Below are positions 8,241-15,858 of a stretch of DNA of 35,168 nucleotides, piece by piece (the first letter of the stretch is position 1; each line of letters opens with the position of its first letter). Under the pieces are notes generated by a model. It was not told the origin of the DNA, ran no database searches, and worked only from the letters and a program-made list of their open reading frames with translations. Position numbers and translations under genes: made by a program. The stretch comes from a virus, in IMG/VR virus record IMGVR_UViG_3300042691_011108, positions 1-35,168 of that record. One strand, written 5' to 3'.

Positions 8241-9050
8241 TCAGAACGATGCTGGTGAAGGACAGATGACAGAAGGCTTGATACGACTGTTCATACGAAC
8301 ATCAAGTCCTCCGAAGGACTTCTTCGCCACCGTCTTACAGAGTCCGGGCCACGCAGCCGCGATCGCCTTCGCATCTGCAATGTGAAGTGCCAACCTGTTC
8401 TCATGACCTAGGCCTGCCGTTCCGCCGCCACCGTCCTTGAAGTACTGCGTCTTCGGAACGACCCTCTCATCACGCAGCACAGCACCATCACGAATGAAGT
8501 AGCGAATGCTGGACTCCACATCATCCTTGTAGTTCACGGTGGGCAGCAGCGAAGCATCAGAGCCGGCATCTGAGATGAAGCCATGGAAACATCCAGAGCA
8601 GAAGCGCAGTCCTGCTACTACAGCGTTCTGCATGAAGAAGGCATTCGCTGCTGGATAGATGCTCCACATACGCACTCGCGATTGCACAGACAGCTGGAAC
8701 ATCTGGTGCGTGTATGCGTGCAGATCCTTGATAGGAACGAGTTGCTGCGCGGTGGCTGCGACCATGATGTCGATCAGGTCATCATCACAGTGCAGTACCC
8801 ACTGTCCTGCCGGATAGTGCTTGCGATAGGTGCAGACCACGCCGCGAATGCCCGGTTCCTGCTGAACCACGATGTCGCCGCTGAAACCGTTCAGCGTCCT
8901 GTGATAGTTGTCGCGCTCTGCTTCGCTTGCCACGAAGAGCGTGATCGCTTCTGTGTTGAAGCCATGCCGCTGAAGCAGCTTCAGAGTCTTGCTCTGCAGC
9001 ACTTCTGCTCGCTGATAGGTCTTGATAGCGATCTTGAGTTCACGAGTCAT
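8241..9050 (-). CDS. Glycosyltransferase of the TET/JBP-associated (TAGT, GT-A) type
   Basis: A 269-residue protein. It opens with IAIKTYQRAEVL, as in GT-A enzymes that bind the nucleotide sugar at the first strand, then ITLFVASEAERDNY, and a WVLHCDDDLIDI block at about 84-95 whose Asp triplet would bind the metal and sugar nucleotide. Later segments (GSDASLLP, NYKDDVESSIRYF, KTQYFKDGGGGTAGLG) match what I recall of phage glycosyltransferases found beside TET/JBP oxygenases. It would transfer a sugar onto hydroxymethylated bases in phage DNA. The start at 9050 overlaps the oxygenase gene by 11 bases; an upstream in-frame ATG at 9101 would overlap by 62. The sugar and the exact base are inferred only. 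Confidence 0.72.
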   Translation of the reverse strand: MTRELKIAIKTYQRAEVLQSKTLKLLQRHGFNTEAITLFVASEAERDNYHRTLNGFSGDIVVQQEPGIRGVVCTYRKHYPAGQWVLHCDDDLIDIMVAATAQQLVPIKDLHAYTHQMFQLSVQSRVRMWSIYPAANAFFMQNAVVAGLRFCSGCFHGFISDAGSDASLLPTVNYKDDVESSIRYFIRDGAVLRDERVVPKTQYFKDGGGGTAGLGHENRLALHIADAKAIAAAWPGLCKTVAKKSFGGLDVRMNSRIKPSVICPSPASF

Positions 9051-9906
9051 TCTGCTTGCCCTTCTTGAGTTTGCGATGAATGGGGCGAATGACCTGTTCA
9101 TTCAGCCTGACAGCCCTTTCGATCTCTGAACGCTTTGACCTCTGTCGGATCAACTCGTCTGTGATGTGCTCGCAGTTCCACATCTGCCTCAGAGCGTAAT
9201 ACACCACGGTGAACCGCATCGCGTTCGGAGCCTGCAGTTCAATCGGTGTGACTCCGTGCAGCAAGCCCTGACCGTCGAACAGCAAGAGCGACCTGTCTGC
9301 GATCTCAAATCTGATGTTCAGTTCAGGCACGCACAACTGACCACCACCGATATCAGACTTGAACCCAAGCATCGCGCTGCAACAGTTGTTGAAGTTGCCA
9401 GAGTCGAAGTGGTACTGCAGCGGGTTGTTCCTGTTCACGATGCCACTGGTGAACATTGAGCTGCCGAGACGGAACTCTGCCTTGACATTCCCCTCTGTCA
9501 GCGCACGGTGCTCTGATGCGATCTCGGGCATGGAAGCCTCGTAATACTTCGCTACGACCTCTGCACCTGCCGCGATCACAGCGTGCTGCCTTGGCTGCTC
9601 TGCTGCGAAGGAAGCTGCCCTACAAGGATGCTTCCTGAGTTCGTTCCGTGGAGCGAAGCCGAAGATCCTGCTGTTCGTGACCAGTCCACTGGTTCTGATG
9701 TCCTTGACCGTCTTGACCTGTGGCAGTGCTGCCCTGATCTGATCAATCGCAGGATCCTTCAGGCCGGAGTAGTAAACGGCCACGATGCGCCCGGACTCAA
9801 CGACAGTCGTGGTCTCTGAGATAAGAGTGTCGCAGTCCTCTTCGCGCGCTCCGCGCTTGAAGTCGTTCAGGTCAATCGCTCTGCGCGACACGGATAGAAA
9901 CTGCAT
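9040..9906 (-). CDS. TET/JBP-like 2-oxoglutarate/Fe(II) dioxygenase acting on DNA bases
   Basis: A 288-residue protein with a jelly-roll oxygenase pattern. A SGIVNRNNPLQYHFDSGN block supplies the H-x-D iron ligands (His166, Asp168). It is followed by GGGQLCVPELNI, then LLLFDGQGLLHGVTPI with the second His (about 217), and RFTVVYYAL with the Arg (about 231) that would bind 2-oxoglutarate. The N-terminal RIFGFAPRNELRKHPCRAA segment is typical of phage members of this group. The family oxidises 5-methylcytosine or thymine to the hydroxymethyl form. It sits between a ParB-like gene and a glycosyltransferase, all overlapping, so it is likely step one of a modification pathway. The start at 9906 has GGAG upstream at longer than usual spacing. 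Confidence 0.82.
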   Translation of the reverse strand: MQFLSVSRRAIDLNDFKRGAREEDCDTLISETTTVVESGRIVAVYYSGLKDPAIDQIRAALPQVKTVKDIRTSGLVTNSRIFGFAPRNELRKHPCRAASFAAEQPRQHAVIAAGAEVVAKYYEASMPEIASEHRALTEGNVKAEFRLGSSMFTSGIVNRNNPLQYHFDSGNFNNCCSAMLGFKSDIGGGQLCVPELNIRFEIADRSLLLFDGQGLLHGVTPIELQAPNAMRFTVVYYALRQMWNCEHITDELIRQRSKRSEIERAVRLNEQVIRPIHRKLKKGKQNDS

Positions 9907-10588
9907 GGCCGTTCTTCTCCAGTAGGTGAGCAATCACTTCTGAGTTGTCTGACAGCCCGTGCTTATCCGCGTAGTCTGCCAACGCGTCGTAAATCAGGTT
10001 GTATTGCTCCAGGTTGTACACCAGAACGATCTGCTTGAGCACGCGCGACGCATACGCGTCGTGATCGAAGCGAGGCTTGTCATCTTCCGGTTCAACTGTG
10101 GCAGCGAACTGCATGGCATCCAACTCATCGCCAGTGAACCCCACGAACGAGAGCAACTCTGCGTCGAACGAACGCAAGGTTGCCGCGAGCTCCTCTTGGT
10201 TCCACTCCGAGAACTCTGCGCTACGGTTGTCTGCAATCGCGTACGCCCGAGCCTCTTCACCAGTCAGTGTCGTTCTGACGATGTCGATCTCTGTCCAGCC
10301 GATGCTTTCAGCAGCGGCTACCAGACCATTGCCAGCGATCACGACACCATCTGAAGTCACGATTGGCTGGCGTTGCTGTCCGAACCGCTGAAGGCTTGAC
10401 GCAATCGCCTCAAGACTCCTCTTGCCGTGCTTCCGCAGATTCTGCGGATCGAGTTGCAGGTCACTGATCTGCACCCGCTCGATCTGCCTGTGTGCCTTTG
10501 CCGTATCCGCTGCGCTTGGCGCGTTCTGTTGATCTGAACGCTTCAATCCAGCGGCTGTGTCTTCCTGCTTCTTGTTCTTGCGTGGCAT
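9872..10588 (-). CDS. ParB-like protein of the modification cassette
   Basis: A 238-residue protein. A Lys/Gln-rich tail (1-34) precedes a ParB/sulfiredoxin-like domain at about 35-135: VQISDLQLDPQNLRKHGK, a LQRFGQQRQPIV strand, and GVVIAGNGLVAAAESIGW in the place of the usual G-x-x-R-x-x-A box, then LTGEEARAYAIADNRSAEFSEW. The C-terminal ~80 residues are acidic then helical (IVLVYNLEQYNLIYDALADYADKHG). Proteins of this type accompany phage DNA-modification genes and may bind or nick DNA, or have CTP- or ATP-dependent activity; the role here is inferred. GAGGAG lies 10 bases before the ATG. It overlaps the HNH gene by 128 bases and the oxygenase by 35. Confidence 0.78.
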   Translation of the reverse strand: MPRKNKKQEDTAAGLKRSDQQNAPSAADTAKAHRQIERVQISDLQLDPQNLRKHGKRSLEAIASSLQRFGQQRQPIVTSDGVVIAGNGLVAAAESIGWTEIDIVRTTLTGEEARAYAIADNRSAEFSEWNQEELAATLRSFDAELLSFVGFTGDELDAMQFAATVEPEDDKPRFDHDAYASRVLKQIVLVYNLEQYNLIYDALADYADKHGLSDNSEVIAHLLEKNGHAVSIRVAQSD

Positions 10589-11111
10589 CTGTGTTGATCT
10601 CCTCTATCTCGCAACCGTAGCACTCAGCGAGCCTCCTCGCAAGCCCACTGTCATCAATCACGATTGACACTGCGTTGCTGCTTATCAACCCATGCTTACA
10701 CGAGCGAGCGATGCCTTCTACTGCGGCAGCTGTCAACTGATTCGCGACATCCATCGTGACCTTCCCTGCCAGACTGAATCGCATTTCAATGCCGTTCAGG
10801 TTGCAAGGTATCGCGCTTCTCAATGTAGGCCAGGTCACCTTCAGCAGACATGGAACAGCCCGTGCCATCTGTGCGTTGTCTGCCGGAGTCTTGATCGCAT
10901 CATGACATCGCTTGCAGAGCGGCATCAGGTTGTCTGTGGCGTGCGTTCCGCCTTCAGCCAGCGGCAATATGTGATCAACGACGGTCGCTGGCTCAACGCG
11001 CCCTGCTGACAGGCACAATCTGCACAGCGGCTCTCCTTGTCTTGTCTGCTTGCTGAGGCGTTGCCATCGCGAGTTCCTGCGGCTACCGACGCTCTCATGC
11101 TTCCAAGGCAT
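10461..11111 (-). CDS. HNH endonuclease with long C-terminal extension
   Basis: From the ATG at 11111 (TGATG overlap with the resolvase stop) the protein is 216 residues. Residues ~1-78 are a compact HNH domain: SRRNSRWQRLSKQTRQGEPL, a zinc-type C-R-L-C pair, VDHILPLAEGG with the catalytic D-H, then DNLMPLCKRCHDAIK with the second Cys pair and HNH histidine. The remaining ~135 residues (MRFSLAGKVTMDVANQLTAA, AVSIVIDDSGLARRLAECYG) are not typical of HNH proteins and look like a separate alpha/beta domain. The last 42 codons overlap the ParB-like gene in another frame. It may act in packaging, homing or DNA processing; which one is not evident. Confidence 0.75.
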   Translation of the reverse strand: MPWKHESVGSRRNSRWQRLSKQTRQGEPLCRLCLSAGRVEPATVVDHILPLAEGGTHATDNLMPLCKRCHDAIKTPADNAQMARAVPCLLKVTWPTLRSAIPCNLNGIEMRFSLAGKVTMDVANQLTAAAVEGIARSCKHGLISSNAVSIVIDDSGLARRLAECYGCEIEEINTDATQEQEAGRHSRWIEAFRSTERAKRSGYGKGTQADRAGADQ

Positions 11112-11539
11112 CAGTCCACCCGGAACTCTAGCGATGCGATCTTCACATTCACGAACGATGCAGCGCCCATCACCTTGGCACAGTGCATACAGACCACCTG
11201 TGCATCGTCTTGCCACGCACCAGCGTCTGTGAGAGCATCCATCACTGCCTTCGCCAGATTGTCTATGTCTGGCTTCTTCGTTCTCCACTGGTTCATACCA
11301 GACCGAGTCTTCGATTCAAATGAGAACAGCAACTCAAGGCGAACCGGGCCTTCCATCGCGCCGACCTTCTTGATCTCTCTTTCCACGCAGACATGAATCG
11401 CCTTCTTCCACTCATGCACTGCGTGATCCTTCGGCAGATACATACGAGCGAAACCACCACGGCACGAAGCGCGGTGGCGCGGCTGTGCGACAGGTGTTCC
11501 CGGCACTCGGAACTCTAGTCCAGTTGATCGATCAGGCAT
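11111..11539 (-). CDS. rusA: RusA-type Holliday junction resolvase
   Basis: A 142-residue protein with the RusA signature KKPDIDNLAKAVMDAL at about 88-103 (Asp91, Asp93 and Asp101) followed by WQDDAQVV at 109-116. These acidic residues form the metal-dependent active site that cuts four-way junctions. The N-terminal FRVPGTPVAQPRHR strand also fits the family, and the length is normal. It would resolve recombination intermediates made by the ERF and YqaJ proteins encoded upstream. It overlaps the preceding small gene by 25 bases, and its stop overlaps the HNH start. Confidence 0.9.
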   Translation of the reverse strand: MPDRSTGLEFRVPGTPVAQPRHRASCRGGFARMYLPKDHAVHEWKKAIHVCVEREIKKVGAMEGPVRLELLFSFESKTRSGMNQWRTKKPDIDNLAKAVMDALTDAGAWQDDAQVVCMHCAKVMGAASFVNVKIASLEFRVD

Positions 11540-11727
11540 CGGATCCTCGCGCGTATCTGGTCTACATAGACGAGCCGCTTGTTCCTCTTACGGTGATGAT
11601 CGATGATGTTCAGCAGGAAACGCAGTTCCTCATCGACCTTGCACAGTGATCGGATCCAACGCTGACACCGACGCTCGCACGCTTCGCGCTTGGCTTCGCA
11701 CTCTTCGCATTGCGGGTCGATCAGCAC
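11515..11727 (-). CDS. Small cysteine-rich, basic protein of unknown function
   Basis: A 70-residue ORF starting at GTG. The N-terminus has a C-x-x-C-E-A-K-R-E-A-C-x-x-x-C cluster that could bind zinc, and the rest is strongly basic and helical (RFLLNIIDHHRKRNKRLVY). No clear ribosome site is visible, and the gene begins only ~20 bases beyond a strong terminator, so the start is uncertain. It overlaps the resolvase gene by 25 bases in another frame, which supports it as part of that operon. No family recognised. Confidence 0.5.
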   Translation of the reverse strand: MLIDPQCEECEAKREACERRCQRWIRSLCKVDEELRFLLNIIDHHRKRNKRLVYVDQIRARIRCLIDQLD

Positions 11728-11745
11728 GCCGTGATGCTACCGACA

Positions 11746-11787
11746 AAAACAAAAAAGGCCCACGGCGCATGACACGCCGTGGGCCTT
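11746..11787 (-). terminator. Rho-independent terminator after the primase gene
   Basis: A perfect 13-bp inverted repeat (AAGGCCCACGGCG / CGCCGTGGGCCTT) with a 7-base loop is followed on the minus strand by TTTTTTG and a second T-run. It begins 3 bases after the primase stop. This is the clearest intrinsic terminator in the window and separates the replication genes from the resolvase and modification genes, which therefore need readthrough, antitermination or their own promoter. Confidence 0.88.
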
Positions 11788-11789
11788 GC

Positions 11790-12650
11790 TTACCATCCTC
11801 TGGAAGATCGCACTAACCACGCCAACTCTGCTGCAGTACCACCTGAAACCATCCACGCTCGCAAGTCCTTCACACCGGGCGGAGGTGTGACGATCGTGCA
11901 GTTCTTGCATCGCTTGCGCAGGTCTGAAGCCAGCATTCGCGCACCGTCCATTCCGGCTGCGTCACGGTCTGCTACCAGAACCACAGACTTGCCACGACAG
12001 ATAGCCTCAAGATGCGTTGTACAAGACTTCGCTCCGGGCCTCGCTACTGCATTGAAGCCCCATGATGCTGCTACGAGGGCATCAGACTCCCCCTCTGTCA
12101 CGATGAGCTCTGGCAGAGACTTGTCGAAAGTCCTTGCGTAGATGAGCCCGAGGCGACTTCCCTTCATGCACCACTTCGCCCCGTCCTTCCCACGCAACTT
12201 CACTCCGCATACGCACCCACTCGGGTCACGCATGGCGAATGCCCAAGCACCGAAGTACATCCCAAGTTCAATCCACACAGGGAAGTCAATCGGCTTCATT
12301 CCGAGTGCCTCTGCTAGATGAACATAGTCAGCAGTCGTGACTCTGTCTCTGCACTTCTGCCACTCTTGCTCCATGTTGACCTTGACCTCATCTGCAACTT
12401 TCCTCGTGACAGCTGCTGTCGCGAGTGATCCAGATGCCTCTGACTTGTGATGAAGCCACCCAGCGTCTCCAATCCTGCGATCACTTTCAACTCTGGGGCA
12501 GATGACTATGCCACGAACATCGTCTATCAGGCACCACGACTGCCGCTGATGCAGGTGCTCGCAGACCCAGCACGGATGCAGTCGCGTTGCCTCCTGACCA
12601 TCGAAGGTGACCTCTCCTGTGCGCTTGTCCACCAGTTGGAACGACCTCAT
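11790..12650 (-). CDS. DNA primase-like protein (zinc finger plus TOPRIM)
   Basis: A 286-residue protein. The N-terminus has a cysteine zinc-binding set (Cys27, Cys30, Cys40, Cys51). A TOPRIM domain follows, with the catalytic Glu in LIVTEGESDALVA (Glu186) and the D-x-D in VVLVADRDAAGMDGA (Asp228, Asp230). It would make RNA primers for replication, with the SF2 helicase encoded upstream. It is shorter than host DnaG and has no helicase domain, as in many small phages. The start overlaps the previous gene by 4 bases, and a strong terminator follows. Confidence 0.82.
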   Translation of the reverse strand: MRSFQLVDKRTGEVTFDGQEATRLHPCWVCEHLHQRQSWCLIDDVRGIVICPRVESDRRIGDAGWLHHKSEASGSLATAAVTRKVADEVKVNMEQEWQKCRDRVTTADYVHLAEALGMKPIDFPVWIELGMYFGAWAFAMRDPSGCVCGVKLRGKDGAKWCMKGSRLGLIYARTFDKSLPELIVTEGESDALVAASWGFNAVARPGAKSCTTHLEAICRGKSVVLVADRDAAGMDGARMLASDLRKRCKNCTIVTPPPGVKDLRAWMVSGGTAAELAWLVRSSRGW

Positions 12651-12922
12651 CGATCCTCCTCCGCGTGGTTCAAGGCGTTGAGTTCGGCGTGTGCATCTTG
12701 CAATGCCTTTGCCAATGCGTTTCGCTCATCGCGCACGCACTTCAGATCGGTCTTCAACTCTTCGATCTCAATCACCAGCAGCGCGTTTCGCTTGGCGAGT
12801 TGCTCTGTCTCATCATCGAGTCGCTTGAGCTCATCTGATGTCTCGACTCTGAACTGACTCCACACGCACGCTAAGCAACAGCAGTTCGTGCGGTGTTTCT
12901 TGTGTGTGTGTTCCTCGCTCAT
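12647..12922 (-). CDS. Small coiled-coil protein with Cys/His N-terminus
   Basis: A 91-residue protein. The N-terminus carries H-x-x-x-H and C-C-C-L-A-C residues that could bind a metal. From about residue 28 onward it is a charged heptad-like helix (LKRLDDETEQLAKRNALLV) continuing almost to the end, so a coiled-coil dimer is likely. It is coupled to both neighbours by 4-base ATGA overlaps, inside the helicase-to-primase operon. Function unknown. Confidence 0.65.
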   Translation of the reverse strand: MSEEHTHKKHRTNCCCLACVWSQFRVETSDELKRLDDETEQLAKRNALLVIEIEELKTDLKCVRDERNALAKALQDAHAELNALNHAEEDR

Positions 12923-13155
12923 CGCTTCTGTCCTTTCACGATTGCTCGCACTTCGGCCGCGCTGACCACGCTACTTGGGTTGGCCCAGATGCACCCCGCG
13001 GTATTGACATCTCTGCCATCCGCATCAATCGGAGAGAGCAGCCAGTCTGCCTCCATGCCAGTGCCCTTGACGAACTCATAGGTGCTGCCGTGACGCACAA
13101 CACGCGCACGAACGAACACCAACTCTCCATCCTTGAATCGATCCTGTTCAGGCAT
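12919..13155 (-). CDS. Small conserved-looking protein of unknown function
   Basis: A 78-residue, beta-rich ORF (RFKDGELVFVRARVVRHG at the N-terminus, then VEADWLLSP-like and IWANPSSVV strands) with no signal peptide or membrane segment. GGAAGG 9 bases before the ATG supports the start. It overlaps the CsrA homologue by 8 bases and the coiled-coil gene by 4. The pattern suggests a small single-domain beta barrel, but no family can be named. Confidence 0.6.
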   Translation of the reverse strand: MPEQDRFKDGELVFVRARVVRHGSTYEFVKGTGMEADWLLSPIDADGRDVNTAGCIWANPSSVVSAAEVRAIVKGQKR

Positions 13156-13342
13156 ATCGGTTTACCTTCCTGCCCTTCTCGGGCTGCTTGCGTTCCATTC
13201 TCACACGCTTCACAAAGTCCAACTGCATCGACACACGATTCCATTCTGCACTTACCACGGTCAGCACGCCAATCACTTCGCCGCGCTCGTCCATGAACAC
13301 GATCTGCTCGCCGTTGCGGCGAGTGAGTACGAGGCCTTTCAT
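13148..13342 (-). CDS. csrA: CsrA/RsmA-like RNA-binding translational regulator
   Basis: A 64-residue protein matching CsrA over its length. It has the N-terminal LVLTRRNGEQIVF strand (compare the LxLTRRxGE motif of CsrA), a central VIGVLTVVSAEWNRVSM pair of strands, and VKRVRMERK at the position of CsrA's RNA-binding VxVHRE strand, with the key Arg retained but the adjacent His replaced by Glu. CsrA dimers bind GGA motifs at ribosome sites or hairpin loops and repress or stabilise messages. Here it lies in the replication operon, coupled by ATGA to the helicase. It could act on host or phage messages. Confidence 0.82.
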   Translation of the reverse strand: MKGLVLTRRNGEQIVFMDERGEVIGVLTVVSAEWNRVSMQLDFVKRVRMERKQPEKGRKVNRYA

Positions 13343-14985
13343 CGCTGCACCTGCTTCCCTGCCTTCAGCGCGTCTATCGCTTCGCTCGCGCTGCGCCGAG
13401 TGAAGTCACTGGGATCTAGCCCGTTCTTCAGCAGCACCCACGCCTGCGCTGGAGTCGGCGTGTTGATCGCAGCATCAATCAATCTGCTGGCCTCGCGCCT
13501 CGTCAGCAACTCTGGAATGTCCACCTTCAGACGACGCAGGACGGTCAACTGCTTCTCACTCGCTGGAACTCCGTTCGCCCAAGCAGCTTCTCTGTGAGGA
13601 GCCAGGTCGATCAACTGAAAAGGGTCAATCAGTTGCGACTTGTATCCGGCCTTCACTACGAGGCCTTTGCGAGTCGATGCTTCACGCTCCTTGACTGCCT
13701 GCACTTCCGCTCTGGTCAGGATCTCGAGGACATCAACTTCGGCAGCGTGCGCACCGCGATCAACTACTTCATTCGCGATTCGCCCTGCGTGTTCATCTGG
13801 GTCTTTGCCAGCCAGTGCATCAGCAACATGGACAAGGCGGTGTCGCCCTGCGTTGCCACAGAAGTCAAGCACGGTCACGCCGTCCTTCGCGCTGCCTGCA
13901 ATGGCCTCGCGGCGCATCGATGCCTCTGCGATGCCATCGACGGTGCGAGGTAGGGGTCGCGTGCCTCGCCCGATCATCTGGCAGTACAGCGCACGCGACT
14001 TGGTCGGTCGCATCATCGCGATGATCTGCACGCCCTTCCGATCCAGTGCAGCGTCGTCCCATCCCTCCGTCGCCACCCCCACATTGACAAGCCATTGGTA
14101 TCGACCCTCAGCGAAGCCAGCGAAGAGTGACCGACGCTCATCTGTCGGAGTTGCTGCGCACACGAACACCGCACTGCTCGGCTTGTGCCTGTTCACGATC
14201 TCTGTGATCCGCTCTGCGTGCGCGACGCTGCTCGCGAAGATGATGCCGCGCCTGTCACCAGCGATCTCAAGAGTCGGGTACACCATGCCATGCAGGTTCT
14301 CTTCGTACTGCATCACGCTATCCAAGTCTGCGCCGTTCAGGTCGCCAGCTGTCGTGCGACATGATGAGTAGTCAAGAGAGGTGACGCTGACCAATCGCTG
14401 GCGAATGGGCACAAGCCACCCCTCTTCAATGCCTTCTCGAATGCCGAACTCGAACGCGGTCGAGTCGAACACAGATCCAAGTGCTGCCTCATCTGCACGA
14501 TCAGGCGTAGCCGTCACTCCGAGGACGCGGCATCCGCCTTGCTTGAAGTGCTCAAGCGTCTTGCGGTACGAGTCGCCTACAGCATGGTGCGCCTCATCGA
14601 TGATGACGATGCCGAACTGCTTCGGGTTGAACTTGTGCATTCGCATCGATCCATTGCGACCTGCTGTCTGTGTCTGAACACTCGACACGATGACTGGTGC
14701 GCGATAGAGCGTGGACTCACGGGCACGCAACTCTCCCATCTCAATCTCAACATCGCACCCGGCCACGATGCCAATCTTGTGCGCGGCCTGATGAATCAAC
14801 TCGGCCCGATGCGCCAGCACGAGTGCTCTCCTGCCAGTGCCAGTCATCATGTATCTACGAATGATCTCGGCAAAGACGATCGTCTTGCCCAGTCCAGTCG
14901 CCATCACCACAAGTGTCGATCCGCCTAGACGCATCGCATCCATCGCGCTGCTCACTGCACGCTCTTGGTAGTCACGGAGTTCCAT
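13339..14985 (-). CDS. SF2 DEAH-box helicase (ResIII/SSL2-like)
   Basis: A 548-residue helicase. A Q-like LRDYQERAV motif opens the protein, then Walker A ATGLGKT (29-35), a VLAHRAELIHQA motif Ia, DEAH at 130-133 in VIIDEAHHAV, motif III VTATP, and motif VI QMIGRGTRPLP at about 336-346. The C-terminal ~120 residues form a helical extension with a second LIDPFQLID region and a C-terminal TPAQAWVLLKNG segment. It would unwind DNA at the phage origin or remodel recombination intermediates. CAGGAG lies 7 bases before the ATG, just after a stem-loop. Confidence 0.88.
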   Translation of the reverse strand: MELRDYQERAVSSAMDAMRLGGSTLVVMATGLGKTIVFAEIIRRYMMTGTGRRALVLAHRAELIHQAAHKIGIVAGCDVEIEMGELRARESTLYRAPVIVSSVQTQTAGRNGSMRMHKFNPKQFGIVIIDEAHHAVGDSYRKTLEHFKQGGCRVLGVTATPDRADEAALGSVFDSTAFEFGIREGIEEGWLVPIRQRLVSVTSLDYSSCRTTAGDLNGADLDSVMQYEENLHGMVYPTLEIAGDRRGIIFASSVAHAERITEIVNRHKPSSAVFVCAATPTDERRSLFAGFAEGRYQWLVNVGVATEGWDDAALDRKGVQIIAMMRPTKSRALYCQMIGRGTRPLPRTVDGIAEASMRREAIAGSAKDGVTVLDFCGNAGRHRLVHVADALAGKDPDEHAGRIANEVVDRGAHAAEVDVLEILTRAEVQAVKEREASTRKGLVVKAGYKSQLIDPFQLIDLAPHREAAWANGVPASEKQLTVLRRLKVDIPELLTRREASRLIDAAINTPTPAQAWVLLKNGLDPSDFTRRSASEAIDALKAGKQVQR

Positions 14986-15011
14986 ACTGTGTCTCCTGCT
15001 TGAATGAGAAA

Positions 15012-15034
15012 GGCCATCCCAACGCGGGATGGCC
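15012..15034 (-). terminator. Stem-loop between ParB-like and helicase genes
   Basis: A perfect 9-bp inverted repeat GGCCATCCC / GGGATGGCC with a 5-base loop (GCGTT on the minus strand), followed by TTTCTCATT. The U-tract is short, so partial termination or mRNA-end protection is more likely than full termination. The loop equals that of a hairpin in the leader at 19275-19376. Confidence 0.5.
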
Positions 15035-15060
15035 CATGTGTGAAAGTCTTTCGCAGCTGC

Positions 15061-15858
15061 TTACTCGCCACGCATCTTCTTCGGGATGAGTTGCCACTGC
15101 TTCTTGCTGACCCATCCGAGCATTCTGCAAGTCTCGCATCGCTCACCGTTGCACAGTGGGCAGACCTTGTGCGGACGAGCAGAAGTCAATGCGCTCGCGG
15201 CATTCGACAGATCAGACAGCACAGACTGCGCGTTGATGTACGAACCAGATGCTGATTGAGTCAGAGCCTCAACTGATGCAGATGCGTTCGCCACGAGAAT
15301 CACCGCAGCATCAATGCTCGCTGTCGCATCTGCCATGTCGTCCTGCAGCGTGCGTGCTTTCGCCACCTTGCGTGGTGCTTGCTGCACCTTCACTGGCTCT
15401 GCGTTGTTCGCAGCGTCCACCTCCTGCATGGCAGCGAAATACGCCGACACCATGGACTGACTGACTCCGCAGTGATTCGCGATCTGCTCGTATGTTGCTT
15501 CAGGACACGCAGAAAGAGCCAGCGTCACAGCTCTTGCCTTGTCTGCGTTCGTGCGCCGCAGTCCGTGCGTCTGATTCACTGCTGCCGCAGACCACTGCGC
15601 ATCCGCAATCGTGCTGCCATCGACCACCACGCATTCAATGGTCTTCAGGCCCAACTGAGAAGCAGCCATCACGCGATGCCAGCCATCGATGATGATCATG
15701 CGACCATCAACCTTCATCACCTCGATTGGAGGGAACTGCGCTCCTGACTGCATCGCTTCCGCGTATTCCTCGACGCTCGCTGCCCTGATTGCAGTCCTCG
15801 CTTGTGCATCCGGCTCCATGCTGAGTGCTTCCAACTTCATCTCTGTTCGGTTCTTCAT
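15061..15858 (-). CDS. ParB/sulfiredoxin-domain protein with C-terminal zinc finger
   Basis: A 265-residue protein. Residues ~18-110 form a ParB-type domain (ARTAIRAASVEEYAEAM, FPPIEV, IIIDGWHRVMAASQLG with the G-W-H-R box at 59-62, then HGLRRTNADKARAV). A helix-turn-helix follows at about 120-140 (TYEQIANHCGVSQSMVSAYF). An Ala/Ser-rich linker leads to a C-P-L-C...C-E-T-C finger near the C-terminus. It would bind DNA, possibly as a partition-like, replication-initiation or regulatory protein. It differs from the second ParB-like protein at 9872-10588, which lacks the HTH and finger. The ribosome site is AAAGGA, 6 bases before the ATG. Confidence 0.82.
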   Translation of the reverse strand: MKNRTEMKLEALSMEPDAQARTAIRAASVEEYAEAMQSGAQFPPIEVMKVDGRMIIIDGWHRVMAASQLGLKTIECVVVDGSTIADAQWSAAAVNQTHGLRRTNADKARAVTLALSACPEATYEQIANHCGVSQSMVSAYFAAMQEVDAANNAEPVKVQQAPRKVAKARTLQDDMADATASIDAAVILVANASASVEALTQSASGSYINAQSVLSDLSNAASALTSARPHKVCPLCNGERCETCRMLGWVSKKQWQLIPKKMRGE

